This document shows, piece by piece, positions 1 through 6,587 of a DNA stretch of 7,328 nucleotides. Position numbers and translations under genes: made by a program. Location: the NCBI GenBank assembly GCA_019751575.1, contig JAIENF010000667.1, forward strand, positions 1 to 7,328. Reading direction: 5' to 3'. The notes under the pieces are model-generated. The model worked only from the letters and a program-made list of their open reading frames with translations. It did no database searches and was not told the DNA's origin. The stretch comes from Burkholderiales bacterium. Its GTDB lineage: Bacteria; Pseudomonadota; Gammaproteobacteria; Burkholderiales; CAIKXV01. Positions within the stretch are counted from its first letter, which is position 1, and each line of letters begins with the position of its first letter.

Positions 1-253
1 TGAACTGTGCGCGATAGGTGTTGTTGGCGACGATCCCGCCGACCTTGGCCGCCGCCAGCACCACGACATCCGGCTTTTCCCGCTCGAAGAACGAGGCCAC
101 CGCCCGCTGGTCAAGCAGGTCGAGCTCGGCATGGGTACGCACGACGAGATTGCGGTATCCCGCCGCCTCGAGCCGCCGTACGATCGCGGACCCGACCAGC
201 CCGCGATGGCCGGCAACGTAGATCCGCTGCCCCGGCGAAAGCAGTCTATTCAT
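1..253 (-). CDS. fcl: GDP-L-fucose synthase, N-terminal part (cut by window edge)
   Basis: Read on the minus strand from ATG at 253-251, the frame stays open to the window edge and gives 84 residues, about a quarter of the roughly 320-residue family length. It begins [18 protein letters not shown] and has the Rossmann NADP-binding glycine motif G15-H-R-G18-L-V-G21. It also has the family signature around residues 67-80 ([14 protein letters not shown]). This is the expected N-terminus of GDP-4-keto-6-deoxy-D-mannose 3,5-epimerase/4-reductase (Fcl/WcaG), a cytoplasmic enzyme that makes GDP-L-fucose from the Gmd product. The catalytic Ser-Tyr-Lys residues lie outside the window. The start codon overlaps the end of gmd by 8 nt (ATGAATAG), which suggests translational coupling. 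An AAGG lies 12 nt upstream, rather far for a ribosome site. The gmd-fcl pairing makes the assignment firm. Confidence 0.93.
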   Translation of the reverse strand, partial: MNRLLSPGQRIYVAGHRGLVGSAIVRRLEAAGYRNLVVRTHAELDLLDQRAVASFFEREKPDVVVLAAAKVGGIVANNTYRAQF

Positions 254-1349
254 TGAACGTAAACGCCTTGTAGCCGTGCTTCTTGATGAGTTCGTCGCGT
301 TCAGCCGACCGGAGGTCTTCCAGCACCATCTCCTTGACCAGCTCGGCGAAGGTGGTGCGCGGGGTCCAACCCAGCTTCTCCTTTGCCTTCGTAGCATCGC
401 CCAGCAGCGTCTCGACTTCTGCCGGCCTGAAATAGCGCGGATCGACCGCGACGACCTTCCGGCCGGCCGCGTCGTAGCCGACCTCGTCCACGCCCGTGCC
501 CTTCCACGAGATCGTGAGGCCCAGTTCCTTCGCGGCCATCTCGACGAATTCGCGAACGCTGAACTGCACGCCGGTCGCAATGACGAAATCCTCGGCCTGC
601 GCCTGCTGGAGCATCAGCCACTGCATCTCGACGTAGTCGCGGGCGTGGCCCCAGTCGCGCTTCGAATCCATGTTGCCCAGGTACAGGCAATCCTGCAGCC
701 CCAGCTTTATGCGGGCCAGCGCACGCGTTATCTTGCGCGTGACGAAGGTCTCGCCCCGGATCGGCGACTCATGGTTGAACAGGATGCCATTGCACGCGTA
801 CATGCCATACGACTCGCGGTAGTTGACGGTGATCCAGTACGCATAGAGCTTGGCAACCGCATACGGCGAACGCGGGTAGAACGGTGTCGTTTCCTTCTGC
901 GGAATCTCCTGCACCAGCCCGTACAGTTCCGATGTCGAGGCCTGGTAGAAGCGCGTCTTCTTCTCGAGCCCGAGGATGCGGATCGCCTCCAGCAGGCGAA
1001 GCGCGCCGAGCGCGTCGGAATTGGCGGTGTACTCGGGCTCCTCGAACGAGACGGCGACGTGGCTCTGGGCAGCAAGGTTGTAGATCTCGTCCGGCTGCAC
1101 CTGCTGGACGATCCGGATCAGGCTTGTCGAGTCTGTCAGGTCACCGTAATGAAGGATGAACCGTCGATTGGATACATGGGGATCTTCGTACAGGTGATCG
1201 ATGCGGTTCGTGTTGAACAATGAAGACCGCCGCTTGATGCCGTGGACGATGTAGCCCTTGCGGAGGAGGAACTCTGCGAGGTATGCGCCATCCTGGCCGG
1301 TCACACCCGTGATCAACGCAACCTTGCCATTAGTTTCCGACGGTGCCAT
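246..1349 (-). CDS. gmd: GDP-mannose 4,6-dehydratase
   Basis: This 367-residue cytoplasmic short-chain dehydrogenase/reductase-fold enzyme converts GDP-D-mannose to GDP-4-keto-6-deoxy-D-mannose, the first step to GDP-L-fucose (also to GDP-rhamnose and related sugars). Visible motifs are the cofactor-binding G15-V-T-G18-Q-D-G21, the RRSS segment at 40-43, [12 protein letters not shown] at 91-102, the active-site STSE at 138-141, and Tyr163-x3-Lys167 in SPYAVAK. The substrate-contacting [15 protein letters not shown] segment follows. Length matches the family (about 370). The frame is open 15 codons further upstream, but ATG 1349 is preferred: AAGGA lies 6 nt before it, and the protein then starts just ahead of the conserved [13 protein letters not shown]. 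It sits 54 nt after the sugar-phosphate transferase and overlaps fcl by 8 nt, so it reads as an operon member. The neighbouring fcl makes fucose the most likely end product. Confidence 0.97.
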   Translation of the reverse strand: MAPSETNGKVALITGVTGQDGAYLAEFLLRKGYIVHGIKRRSSLFNTNRIDHLYEDPHVSNRRFILHYGDLTDSTSLIRIVQQVQPDEIYNLAAQSHVAVSFEEPEYTANSDALGALRLLEAIRILGLEKKTRFYQASTSELYGLVQEIPQKETTPFYPRSPYAVAKLYAYWITVNYRESYGMYACNGILFNHESPIRGETFVTRKITRALARIKLGLQDCLYLGNMDSKRDWGHARDYVEMQWLMLQQAQAEDFVIATGVQFSVREFVEMAAKELGLTISWKGTGVDEVGYDAAGRKVVAVDPRYFRPAEVETLLGDATKAKEKLGWTPRTTFAELVKEMVLEDLRSAERDELIKKHGYKAFTFNE

Positions 1350-1355
1350 TTGACG

Positions 1356-1360
1356 TCCTT
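1356..1360 (-). promoter_or_regulatory. Ribosome binding site of gmd
   Basis: AAGGA on the minus strand lies 6 nt before ATG 1349, a near-ideal Shine-Dalgarno. It decides the gmd start against the longer reading from 1394, which would add 15 residues with no resemblance to the family. The rest of the 54-nt gap before gmd (1350-1403) shows no convincing promoter or terminator, consistent with read-through from the gene before. Confidence 0.7.
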
Positions 1361-1403
1361 TTGAGTATTCGAATTCGATGACGGGCTGGCGCACGCCGCT
1401 GCA

Positions 1404-3035
1404 TCAACCTGCAGCGCGCAGCGCGATGGCCACCAGAGAGACCGCGGCTGCGGCGGAAAGAACCTGAGCGCCGGCGCGACTGATCCGCATGATCAGTTCG
1501 CATCCGTAGAACAATACGACGACCTGGATCAGCAGGCTACCCAGCCGCGCGGTGGTTTCTTCGCCAGAACTCAGGACGAAACCGGCGATCACGACGAACA
1601 GCAGCAGCAGGAAATCCATCGTATTGGGCGCGAACTGATCGCGGTCGGCAGCGAACTTCGCAGCCAGCAGCACGCAGATACCCAAAGCGATGAAGAAAAC
1701 ATCGGTGAACGGCTTGTATTCGGCAGCCTCAGGCAGCCCTCCCGGCTGTCCGGACCAGACCAGCAGCGGGATAAGCGCATAGACTGCGAGGCGCGAGAGG
1801 TACTCGCCATGCGATTTCTTGCGCAGCGAAACGTATGCCACCAGCAGCAGCGCCACCAGCGCAAGTGCCACCTTGGAATCAACGGCCAGTTCGTTCACCG
1901 AGAACGATGCCACGACCATGAACGCCGGGACTGCGACGAACACGAGCCAGCGCGGCACGACGGCCACCGCCTTGCTTTCGTGGATCGAGTCGAGGATGCC
2001 CAGGATCAGCCAGCTTCGCCCGGCCACGTCGGCCCGCCAGCCGGTGCGCTCGGCAGCGATCAGTGCGATGAACACAAGCGCGCTCAAGGCGAGATACAGG
2101 CCGATGATCACGAGGTCTGATTCATAGGCCAGGTTCACGGCATTGACCACCATGACGGCCTGGACGGTGTAGATGATCAGCACCGCCTGGTAGTGCTGGA
2201 AGCCGATCGCCAGCAGGCGGTGATGGATATGGTTGCGGGACGCCTTGAACCAGTTCATGCCGCCGTGGATGCGCTGGGCGAACACCGCGATGATGTCGAC
2301 GATCGGCAGGCCGAGCAGCAGTGCCGGGATGGCCATGCTCAGCGCCGGGTTCACCTTCTGGGTGAGCAGCACCACCATCACGCCCAGCGTGTAGCCGATG
2401 AACTGGCTGCCTGCGTCGCCCATGAACACGCGGGCCGGGTGCGTGTTGAAGCGCAGGAAGCCCAGGATGCCGCCCGCCGCCGCCGCGGCGATGGCGAGAC
2501 ACTGACCGTCACCGGCCAGGAAACCCAGGTAGGCGATCGCGGCGAAGCTCATCAGCGCCTCGCCGCTGGCGAGGCCATCGAGCCCGTCCGAATGGTTGAT
2601 CGCGTTGATCACCCCGACGATGGCGATGACGGTGAACGGCTTGCCGATCCATGGCGACAGTGCGATGTCGAACACGGGCAGCGTGGTGACCCAGAGATCG
2701 CCGAAATGCACGATCGGGATCACCGCGATGAACTGGCCGACGAACTTTACCCAGTGACCGAGTTCCATCGAGTCGTCTGCCGCCCCGAACACGAGCAGCA
2801 CTGCCGCCCCGAACAGATACCAGCCCACGATGCCGTCGATCGGTACGAAAAGCATTATCGCGGTCAGGGTACCCACCGCAATCCCCAGCCCGCCGACCCG
2901 AGGAATCGGCGTCAGGTGCACCTTGCGCGGGTCGGGGAGATCGACCATGCGCATCCGCGGGGCGAGCCGGATCATCAGGGGCGTAAGGGATATGCTGATG
3001 ACGAGAGCCGTCATCATCGCGAGCAGGGCTGTCAT
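1404..3035 (-). CDS. Polyprenyl-phosphate glycosyl-1-phosphate transferase (WecA/MraY family) with long C-terminal membrane extension
   Basis: This integral inner-membrane enzyme of 543 residues probably transfers a sugar 1-phosphate (for WecA, GlcNAc-1-P from UDP-GlcNAc) to undecaprenyl phosphate, starting a lipid-linked glycan. Family motifs appear in order: [15 protein letters not shown] at 37-51, the Mg-binding Asp pair D87-D88, NHSDGLDGL at 147-155, FMGDAGS at 204-210 and HIHHR at 269-273. The catalytic core ends near residue 340. WecA-type proteins usually stop at about 340-370, but this one has about 200 more residues with six or seven further hydrophobic segments and no motif I recognise. 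ATG 3035 gives a natural N-terminus ([12 protein letters not shown]), though its Shine-Dalgarno is weak. An upstream TTG at 3077 is open in frame but adds an unlikely Cys/His-rich leader. It follows the exosortase gene by 45 nt. The exact sugar cannot be read from the sequence. Confidence 0.92.
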   Translation of the reverse strand: MTALLAMMTALVISISLTPLMIRLAPRMRMVDLPDPRKVHLTPIPRVGGLGIAVGTLTAIMLFVPIDGIVGWYLFGAAVLLVFGAADDSMELGHWVKFVGQFIAVIPIVHFGDLWVTTLPVFDIALSPWIGKPFTVIAIVGVINAINHSDGLDGLASGEALMSFAAIAYLGFLAGDGQCLAIAAAAAGGILGFLRFNTHPARVFMGDAGSQFIGYTLGVMVVLLTQKVNPALSMAIPALLLGLPIVDIIAVFAQRIHGGMNWFKASRNHIHHRLLAIGFQHYQAVLIIYTVQAVMVVNAVNLAYESDLVIIGLYLALSALVFIALIAAERTGWRADVAGRSWLILGILDSIHESKAVAVVPRWLVFVAVPAFMVVASFSVNELAVDSKVALALVALLLVAYVSLRKKSHGEYLSRLAVYALIPLLVWSGQPGGLPEAAEYKPFTDVFFIALGICVLLAAKFAADRDQFAPNTMDFLLLLFVVIAGFVLSSGEETTARLGSLLIQVVVLFYGCELIMRISRAGAQVLSAAAAVSLVAIALRAAG

Positions 3036-3080
3036 CGGAGAGTCATCGTAATCCGGGCACCGGTGGGCACAGGGCAAGCA

Positions 3081-4721
3081 TCAGTTCGGCAGGTAACCCT
3101 GCAACCGGGGATTCATCGCGCGAATGAACTGCACCAGCCGCAGATCCACATCCTCGATCGCCTCGCCCGGCTGCAGGGGCGCAACAAAACGCACCAGCCC
3201 GCCATCGGTGCGCTTGCGCGTCATCCCGTCATAGAAGATGAACCACTTGATGGCGAATTCGTTGGTGAGCATGCGGCCACGCTGGTGGAACCAGTAATAG
3301 ACCACCTGCGCCTGCTCGCCCTTCTTGATAACCGCCCGATTTACCGGCAATGGCCCGCCGTTCGGCCCCAATCCATCGAGGATCTTCTCGTCGAATTCGG
3401 TGATGTTCCAGCCACCACCAGGCATGCAGGAACGCGGGGAATGGGTCGACACCGTACCCCGGCCCTGGATGTCATGCCATGCGACATAGAAGTTGATCGA
3501 GCGATTCGCCTGATCACGGAAGTTCGCGTAGATGTAGTCGTCGAGTTTCAGCACGTCGAGTTCGACGCTGGACAGCCGTTCGCGCTGTCCACGGTAGCCT
3601 TCCACCGACAGCGGGAAGTCGAGGAATTCCTTGCGCTCCGGCTTGATCAACTGCCGTTCGGGGGTGAAGTTGTTGGCCAACGCCGCCAGCGCAACCAGCA
3701 CGAGGGCCACCCACAGCGTCCTGGGGATGGCACGGTGGCGCACCACGGCCCCCGGGGGCATGGGCGCCGGCGGCTCGAGCACGAACGAATCGCGCAACGT
3801 GCGGCGCGGCCTGGTGAAGCGCAGCAGCAGCCACATCTCTGCCAGCAGCACCGTCATGCAAGCCATGAAGATGATCCAGCCTTCGAAGAAATGCAGAAAC
3901 CCTTCGGCCATCTGGATTCCCCAGATGTTCACGGTGACGCCGATGATGCCGATGCGCAGGCTGTTCATGCCGACAGTCACGGGAATCGTCGACAGGAAGA
4001 TGATCGCGCGCTGCCAGAGCGGCGCGTTGAACAGGTAGGCTGCGATGAAGCCGAGCGTCATCAGCGGGAACAGATAGCGCAGGCCGCTGCAGGCATCGGC
4101 CACCTGCAGCTTGTAGACGCCCAGGTCGATCACGTTGCCGTCGAGGAACACGCTGATGTCGCAGGCGCGGATCACCATCACGCCCAGTTCGGACGAGATG
4201 AGTTGCAGGACCTCGGACAACTGGTTGATCATGAAGAGCGGCAACGGGATCATGAACAACAGGATCAACAGCGGAACCAGGATGATGCGAAACGCCTGCC
4301 AGCCCGTCAGCGAAAGCACCACGCCGAACAGCGTCAGCAGGAAAGCGTACTGCTCGACCACGGTGATCGTGGACAGGTTCGCCAGCATCAGCAGGAAGGC
4401 GCCCGCCACGACGGCGGCCGGCCCCATCCAGTGGCCATCGAACGCCAGCCGCTCCAGCTTGTCCTTGCGCTGCCAGATGAGGAAGGCGGTGATCGCGGGC
4501 ACCATGTAGCCGAAGCTGTACTCCTCGAGATCGCGCCAGATCCGTACCATGGCATCCAGACCGGTATGGAAGGCGGCGTAGAGCAGTACGGCACCGACGG
4601 CAAGCGCCAACCAGACCTGCAGCGATTGCCGCCAGACGACGATCGCACCGGGCGCCGCATCGCCGGCTCCCGCGGCGGCTTCGGGCATCGGAAGGGGAGT
4701 CTGGGGAAGCGTCGCGCTCAT
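3081..4721 (-). CDS. xrtD: Exosortase fused to C-terminal EpsI domain (XrtD-like)
   Basis: This 546-residue membrane protein is a transpeptidase-like protease that recognises C-terminal sorting signals (PEP-CTERM-like) on exported proteins. Residues 34-300 form the multi-spanning exosortase domain with the family triad: Cys211 in ADACSGLRYLFPL, Arg256 in GMNSLRIG and His277 in AEGFLHFFEGW. A proline-rich linker and one membrane segment (about 334-351) lead to an EpsI domain at about 352-546, with the hallmark H427-S-P-R-S-C432-M-P-G-G-G-W438. The AEGFLHxFEGW form and the EpsI fusion resemble what I recall of XrtD (VPLPA-CTERM type) rather than XrtA. The subtype call is from memory and less certain than the family call. 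The start at ATG 4721 has AAAGG 6 nt upstream. It is first in the leftward operon unless a small gene precedes it. No sorting substrate is visible in the window. Confidence 0.92.
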   Translation of the reverse strand: MSATLPQTPLPMPEAAAGAGDAAPGAIVVWRQSLQVWLALAVGAVLLYAAFHTGLDAMVRIWRDLEEYSFGYMVPAITAFLIWQRKDKLERLAFDGHWMGPAAVVAGAFLLMLANLSTITVVEQYAFLLTLFGVVLSLTGWQAFRIILVPLLILLFMIPLPLFMINQLSEVLQLISSELGVMVIRACDISVFLDGNVIDLGVYKLQVADACSGLRYLFPLMTLGFIAAYLFNAPLWQRAIIFLSTIPVTVGMNSLRIGIIGVTVNIWGIQMAEGFLHFFEGWIIFMACMTVLLAEMWLLLRFTRPRRTLRDSFVLEPPAPMPPGAVVRHRAIPRTLWVALVLVALAALANNFTPERQLIKPERKEFLDFPLSVEGYRGQRERLSSVELDVLKLDDYIYANFRDQANRSINFYVAWHDIQGRGTVSTHSPRSCMPGGGWNITEFDEKILDGLGPNGGPLPVNRAVIKKGEQAQVVYYWFHQRGRMLTNEFAIKWFIFYDGMTRKRTDGGLVRFVAPLQPGEAIEDVDLRLVQFIRAMNPRLQGYLPN

Positions 4722-5110
4722 TTGTGGCCTTTGGGGGTCGCTGCCGAGGGAAAGGCGGACAGCGAGATCGGGCAGTCTGCTGCTTCAGGATGAAGCCCGA
4801 AGTAAGCGCGCGCCTTCAACAGGACGCCTGCAAGCAATCGATCGAAATTCGAGGTTACAACAATCACGACCAGTGTACGCAGCGTCCGGGCGATACGAAA
4901 TGCAATAATCCACAGGGGTTTGGCGATGTTTTCGACCCTTCGCCAGGGGTCGGCGGCGACTGTCTTCGGGGTTGGCGCCACCCGCCGCGTGGGTTGCAAC
5001 GGGCCGAACACGCAAAGACCTATCCTGACGAAGCCTGACTCTCCAGACCGATCCGACAGCGTCGCTCCATCCGATGACACCCGTGTGTCTGGCTCGAAAT
5101 CGACCGCACA

Positions 5111-5144
5111 GCCGCGGAAATGCGGCGGGCCGCAGTGCCGCGGC
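5111..5144. repeat. 34-nt imperfect inverted repeat (hairpin or operator candidate)
   Basis: The left arm GCCGCGGAAATGCGGC and right arm GCCGCAGTGCCGCGGC are reverse complements at 14 of 16 positions, separated by GG. As RNA this would fold into a strong GC-rich hairpin. No T-run follows on either strand, so it does not look like an intrinsic terminator. It lies in the non-coding gap next to two further dyads (5162-5172 and 5174-5185). Confidence 0.6.
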
Positions 5145-5161
5145 AGCAATTCCGCCGGCAT

Positions 5162-5172
5162 CCACGGCGTGG
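5162..5172. repeat. 11-nt dyad CCACG-G-CGTGG
   Basis: A perfect inverted repeat with 5-nt arms and a single central base, one base away from the next dyad. This is a possible operator half of the cluster. It is short enough to arise by chance in GC-rich DNA. Confidence 0.35.
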
Positions 5173-5173
5173 C

Positions 5174-5185
5174 GAAACCGGTTTC
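5174..5185. repeat. 12-bp perfect palindrome GAAACCGGTTTC
   Basis: A perfect 12-base palindrome in non-coding DNA, about 190 bases upstream of the GT4 start and 450 bases upstream of the exosortase start. A symmetric site of this size suits a dimeric DNA-binding regulator, but I do not recognise it as the site of any named regulator. Confidence 0.45.
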
Positions 5186-5255
5186 CGGTAACGGGCGCTT
5201 CGCGAGGGCTCCCTGTCAACCCGTGCTTTCTTCACTGGGTTCCCCGGATCGAAGT

Positions 5256-5263
5256 GCTACATT
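5256..5263 (+). promoter_or_regulatory. Candidate extended -10 element (TGCTACATT) for the GT4 gene
   Basis: TACATT at 5258-5263 matches four of six bases of the sigma-70 -10 consensus and is preceded by TGC, as in extended -10 promoters. No good -35 lies at 16-18 bases; the closest similar sequence, TTCACT at 5231-5236, is 21 bases away. Transcription from here would leave an untranslated leader of about 105 bases before the TTG start. The call is by eye only. Confidence 0.2.
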
Positions 5264-5365
5264 CGTTCCTCGAATCGCACTTCCTTCAACGTCGCGTTGG
5301 CAACCCTCAGGTACCGATGACCTCCACTTCCATCCCTGGCTTGGTGGCCGCTTCGACTTCGTCCC

Positions 5366-5370
5366 AGGAA
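5366..5370 (+). promoter_or_regulatory. Ribosome binding site supporting the TTG start of the GT4 gene
   Basis: AGGAA lies 5 nt before TTG 5376. It fixes the start at the point where family similarity begins (KLLHVIRSVDPRGGGPQ), and argues against the open frame that continues upstream to ATG 4920. Confidence 0.6.
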
Positions 5371-5375
5371 CTGGC

Positions 5376-6557
5376 TTGAAGCTCCTGCATGTCATACGAT
5401 CCGTGGATCCGCGTGGCGGCGGGCCACAGGAAGGCCTGAAGCAGATCGTTCTCGAAATGGAGCGGGCGGGCTGGCCGTCCGAGGTTGCATCGCTCGATCA
5501 TCCGTCCATGCTGGACAGCACCCCGCCGTTTCCCGCGCCACTCGCTGCACTGGGACCGGCGCGCGGCAGCTATGGCCATGCGCCCACCGCCGTTGGCTGG
5601 ATCAGGGCCAACGCGCCCCGGTTCGACGCGGTGGTGGTGCACGGCCTGTGGCAGTACCACGGTCTCGCGACCTGGAAGGCGTTGCGCGGGCTGCAGGTGC
5701 CCTACTTCGTCTTCCCGCACGGCATGCTCGATCCATGGTTCCGGCGCACCTATCCGCTCAAGCACGCAAAGAAATGGCTGTACTGGCCCTGGGCCGAATA
5801 CCGGGTGCTGCGCGACGCGACGAACGTACTGTTCACCTGCGAGCAGGAGCGTCTGCTCGCACGCGAATCCTTCTGGTTGTACCGGGCAAACGAGGCGGTC
5901 GCAGGCTTCGGCATCGAGCCGCCGAAGACGGACGGACACGGTGACCGAAGGGCCTTCCTCGACGCATTTCCCGCGCTGGAAGGCAAGCGCCTGCTGCTCT
6001 ACCTGAGCCGGATCCACCCGAAGAAAGGGTGCGACCTGCTGGTGCGCGCATTGGCCGCCACGGCGGCTGAACACGACCTGCAACTGGTGATGGCCGGACC
6101 GGACGACGAGGACTGGGGTCGCTCGCTGCGTGCGATGGCCGCCGGACTCGGCGTCGCCGACCGGATCACCTGGACGGGCATGCTCACTGGCGCCACCAAA
6201 TGGGGCGCATACCATGCGTCCGATGCGTTCATCCTGCCCTCTCATCAGGAGAACTTCGGCATCGTGGTCGCCGAGGCACTGGCACTTGGATTGCCCGTCC
6301 TGATCTCGGACCAGGTCAACATCTATCGAGAGATAGAAGCCGCTGGCGCGGGACTGGTAGCCAGGGACACGCTGGAAGGCACCATCGAACTCATCCGTGG
6401 CTGGGTCACCCGCGATGAGGCTGCCCGCGGCGCGATCGCCGATCGGGCGGTAGACTGCTTCGAGAAGCACTTCCATATCCGGGCATCGGCCGCGCAACTG
6501 CGCACGATCATCCAGGAGGGCGTCGCGCGTCACCGAGCCCCGGCGCTGGCCGCCTGA
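5376..6557 (+). CDS. Glycosyltransferase family 4 (GT-B fold)
   Basis: This predicted cytoplasmic or membrane-associated 393-residue retaining glycosyltransferase would move a sugar from a nucleotide donor to a growing lipid-linked glycan. The N-terminal Rossmann half opens with the phosphate-loop-like DPRGGGPQ at 11-18, followed by HGLWQYHG and FPHGMLDPWF (His115-Gly-Met). The C-terminal half carries LYLSRIHPKKG (Arg212, Lys216-Lys217 region, donor phosphate binding) and the family E-x7-E motif as Glu292 and Glu300 in ENFGIVVAE. Length fits the family (350-420). The frame is open back to ATG 4920, but the extra 152 codons lack conserved content. TTG 5376 has AGGAA 5 nt before it and begins exactly where family similarity starts. 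It is first of the rightward genes, 30 nt before a GT2 gene. Donor and acceptor cannot be inferred; fucose is possible given gmd-fcl nearby. Confidence 0.9.
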   Translation: MKLLHVIRSVDPRGGGPQEGLKQIVLEMERAGWPSEVASLDHPSMLDSTPPFPAPLAALGPARGSYGHAPTAVGWIRANAPRFDAVVVHGLWQYHGLATWKALRGLQVPYFVFPHGMLDPWFRRTYPLKHAKKWLYWPWAEYRVLRDATNVLFTCEQERLLARESFWLYRANEAVAGFGIEPPKTDGHGDRRAFLDAFPALEGKRLLLYLSRIHPKKGCDLLVRALAATAAEHDLQLVMAGPDDEDWGRSLRAMAAGLGVADRITWTGMLTGATKWGAYHASDAFILPSHQENFGIVVAEALALGLPVLISDQVNIYREIEAAGAGLVARDTLEGTIELIRGWVTRDEAARGAIADRAVDCFEKHFHIRASAAQLRTIIQEGVARHRAPALAA

Positions 6558-6587
6558 ATCCATCCGAACACCGCTACGCAAGACACG

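Larger units (their letters stand above)
4722..5375. other. Divergent intergenic region, probable regulatory DNA, no convincing gene
   Basis: These 654 bases separate the leftward exosortase operon from the rightward glycosyltransferase genes. Open frames cross it but none looks like a gene. A minus-strand frame of 147 codons (5161-4718) ends in a 4-nt overlap with the exosortase start, yet its third positions are only about 58% G/C by my count over its last 67 codons, and it resembles nothing I know. The plus-strand 5' extension of the GT4 frame is equally unremarkable. The stretch at about 4838-4912 is AT-richer than its surroundings and contains TGCAATAAT at 4901-4909, an extended -10-like sequence facing right. 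A perfect TTGACA lies on the minus strand at 5219-5214 but has no good -10 partner. Three dyad-symmetric sequences cluster at 5111-5185. Promoters for both directions are expected here but cannot be fixed by eye. Confidence 0.6.

Noticed and set aside
276..1223. 315-codon plus-strand frame opposite gmd
   Set aside because: gmd is unambiguous on the other strand; the antisense frame has no recognisable features.
2468..2489. GCC/GCG run in the transferase gene
   Set aside because: It encodes an alanine-rich membrane helix in frame and is ordinary for GC-rich DNA; not evidence of a slippage switch.
3036..3077. TTG 3077 as start of the sugar-phosphate transferase
   Set aside because: It adds 14 polar residues (Cys, His, Asp) before a natural membrane-protein N-terminus, and its own ribosome site is no better than that of ATG 3035.
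2193..4793. 866-codon open frame on the plus strand across both the transferase and the exosortase genes
   Set aside because: It is antisense to two membrane proteins with complete family motifs. Its His/Gln/Asp/Arg-rich content is what reverse-complemented Leu, Val, Ile and Ala codons give in GC-rich DNA, and it has no domain or clear start.
5214..5219. Perfect TTGACA (-35) on the minus strand
   Set aside because: No acceptable -10 at 16-19 bases (GCCCGT at 17), so not called a promoter.
4920..5375. N-terminal extension of the GT4 gene back to ATG 4920
   Set aside because: The 152 extra residues have no conserved content or signal peptide, while TTG 5376 has a good ribosome site and coincides with the family's N-terminus.
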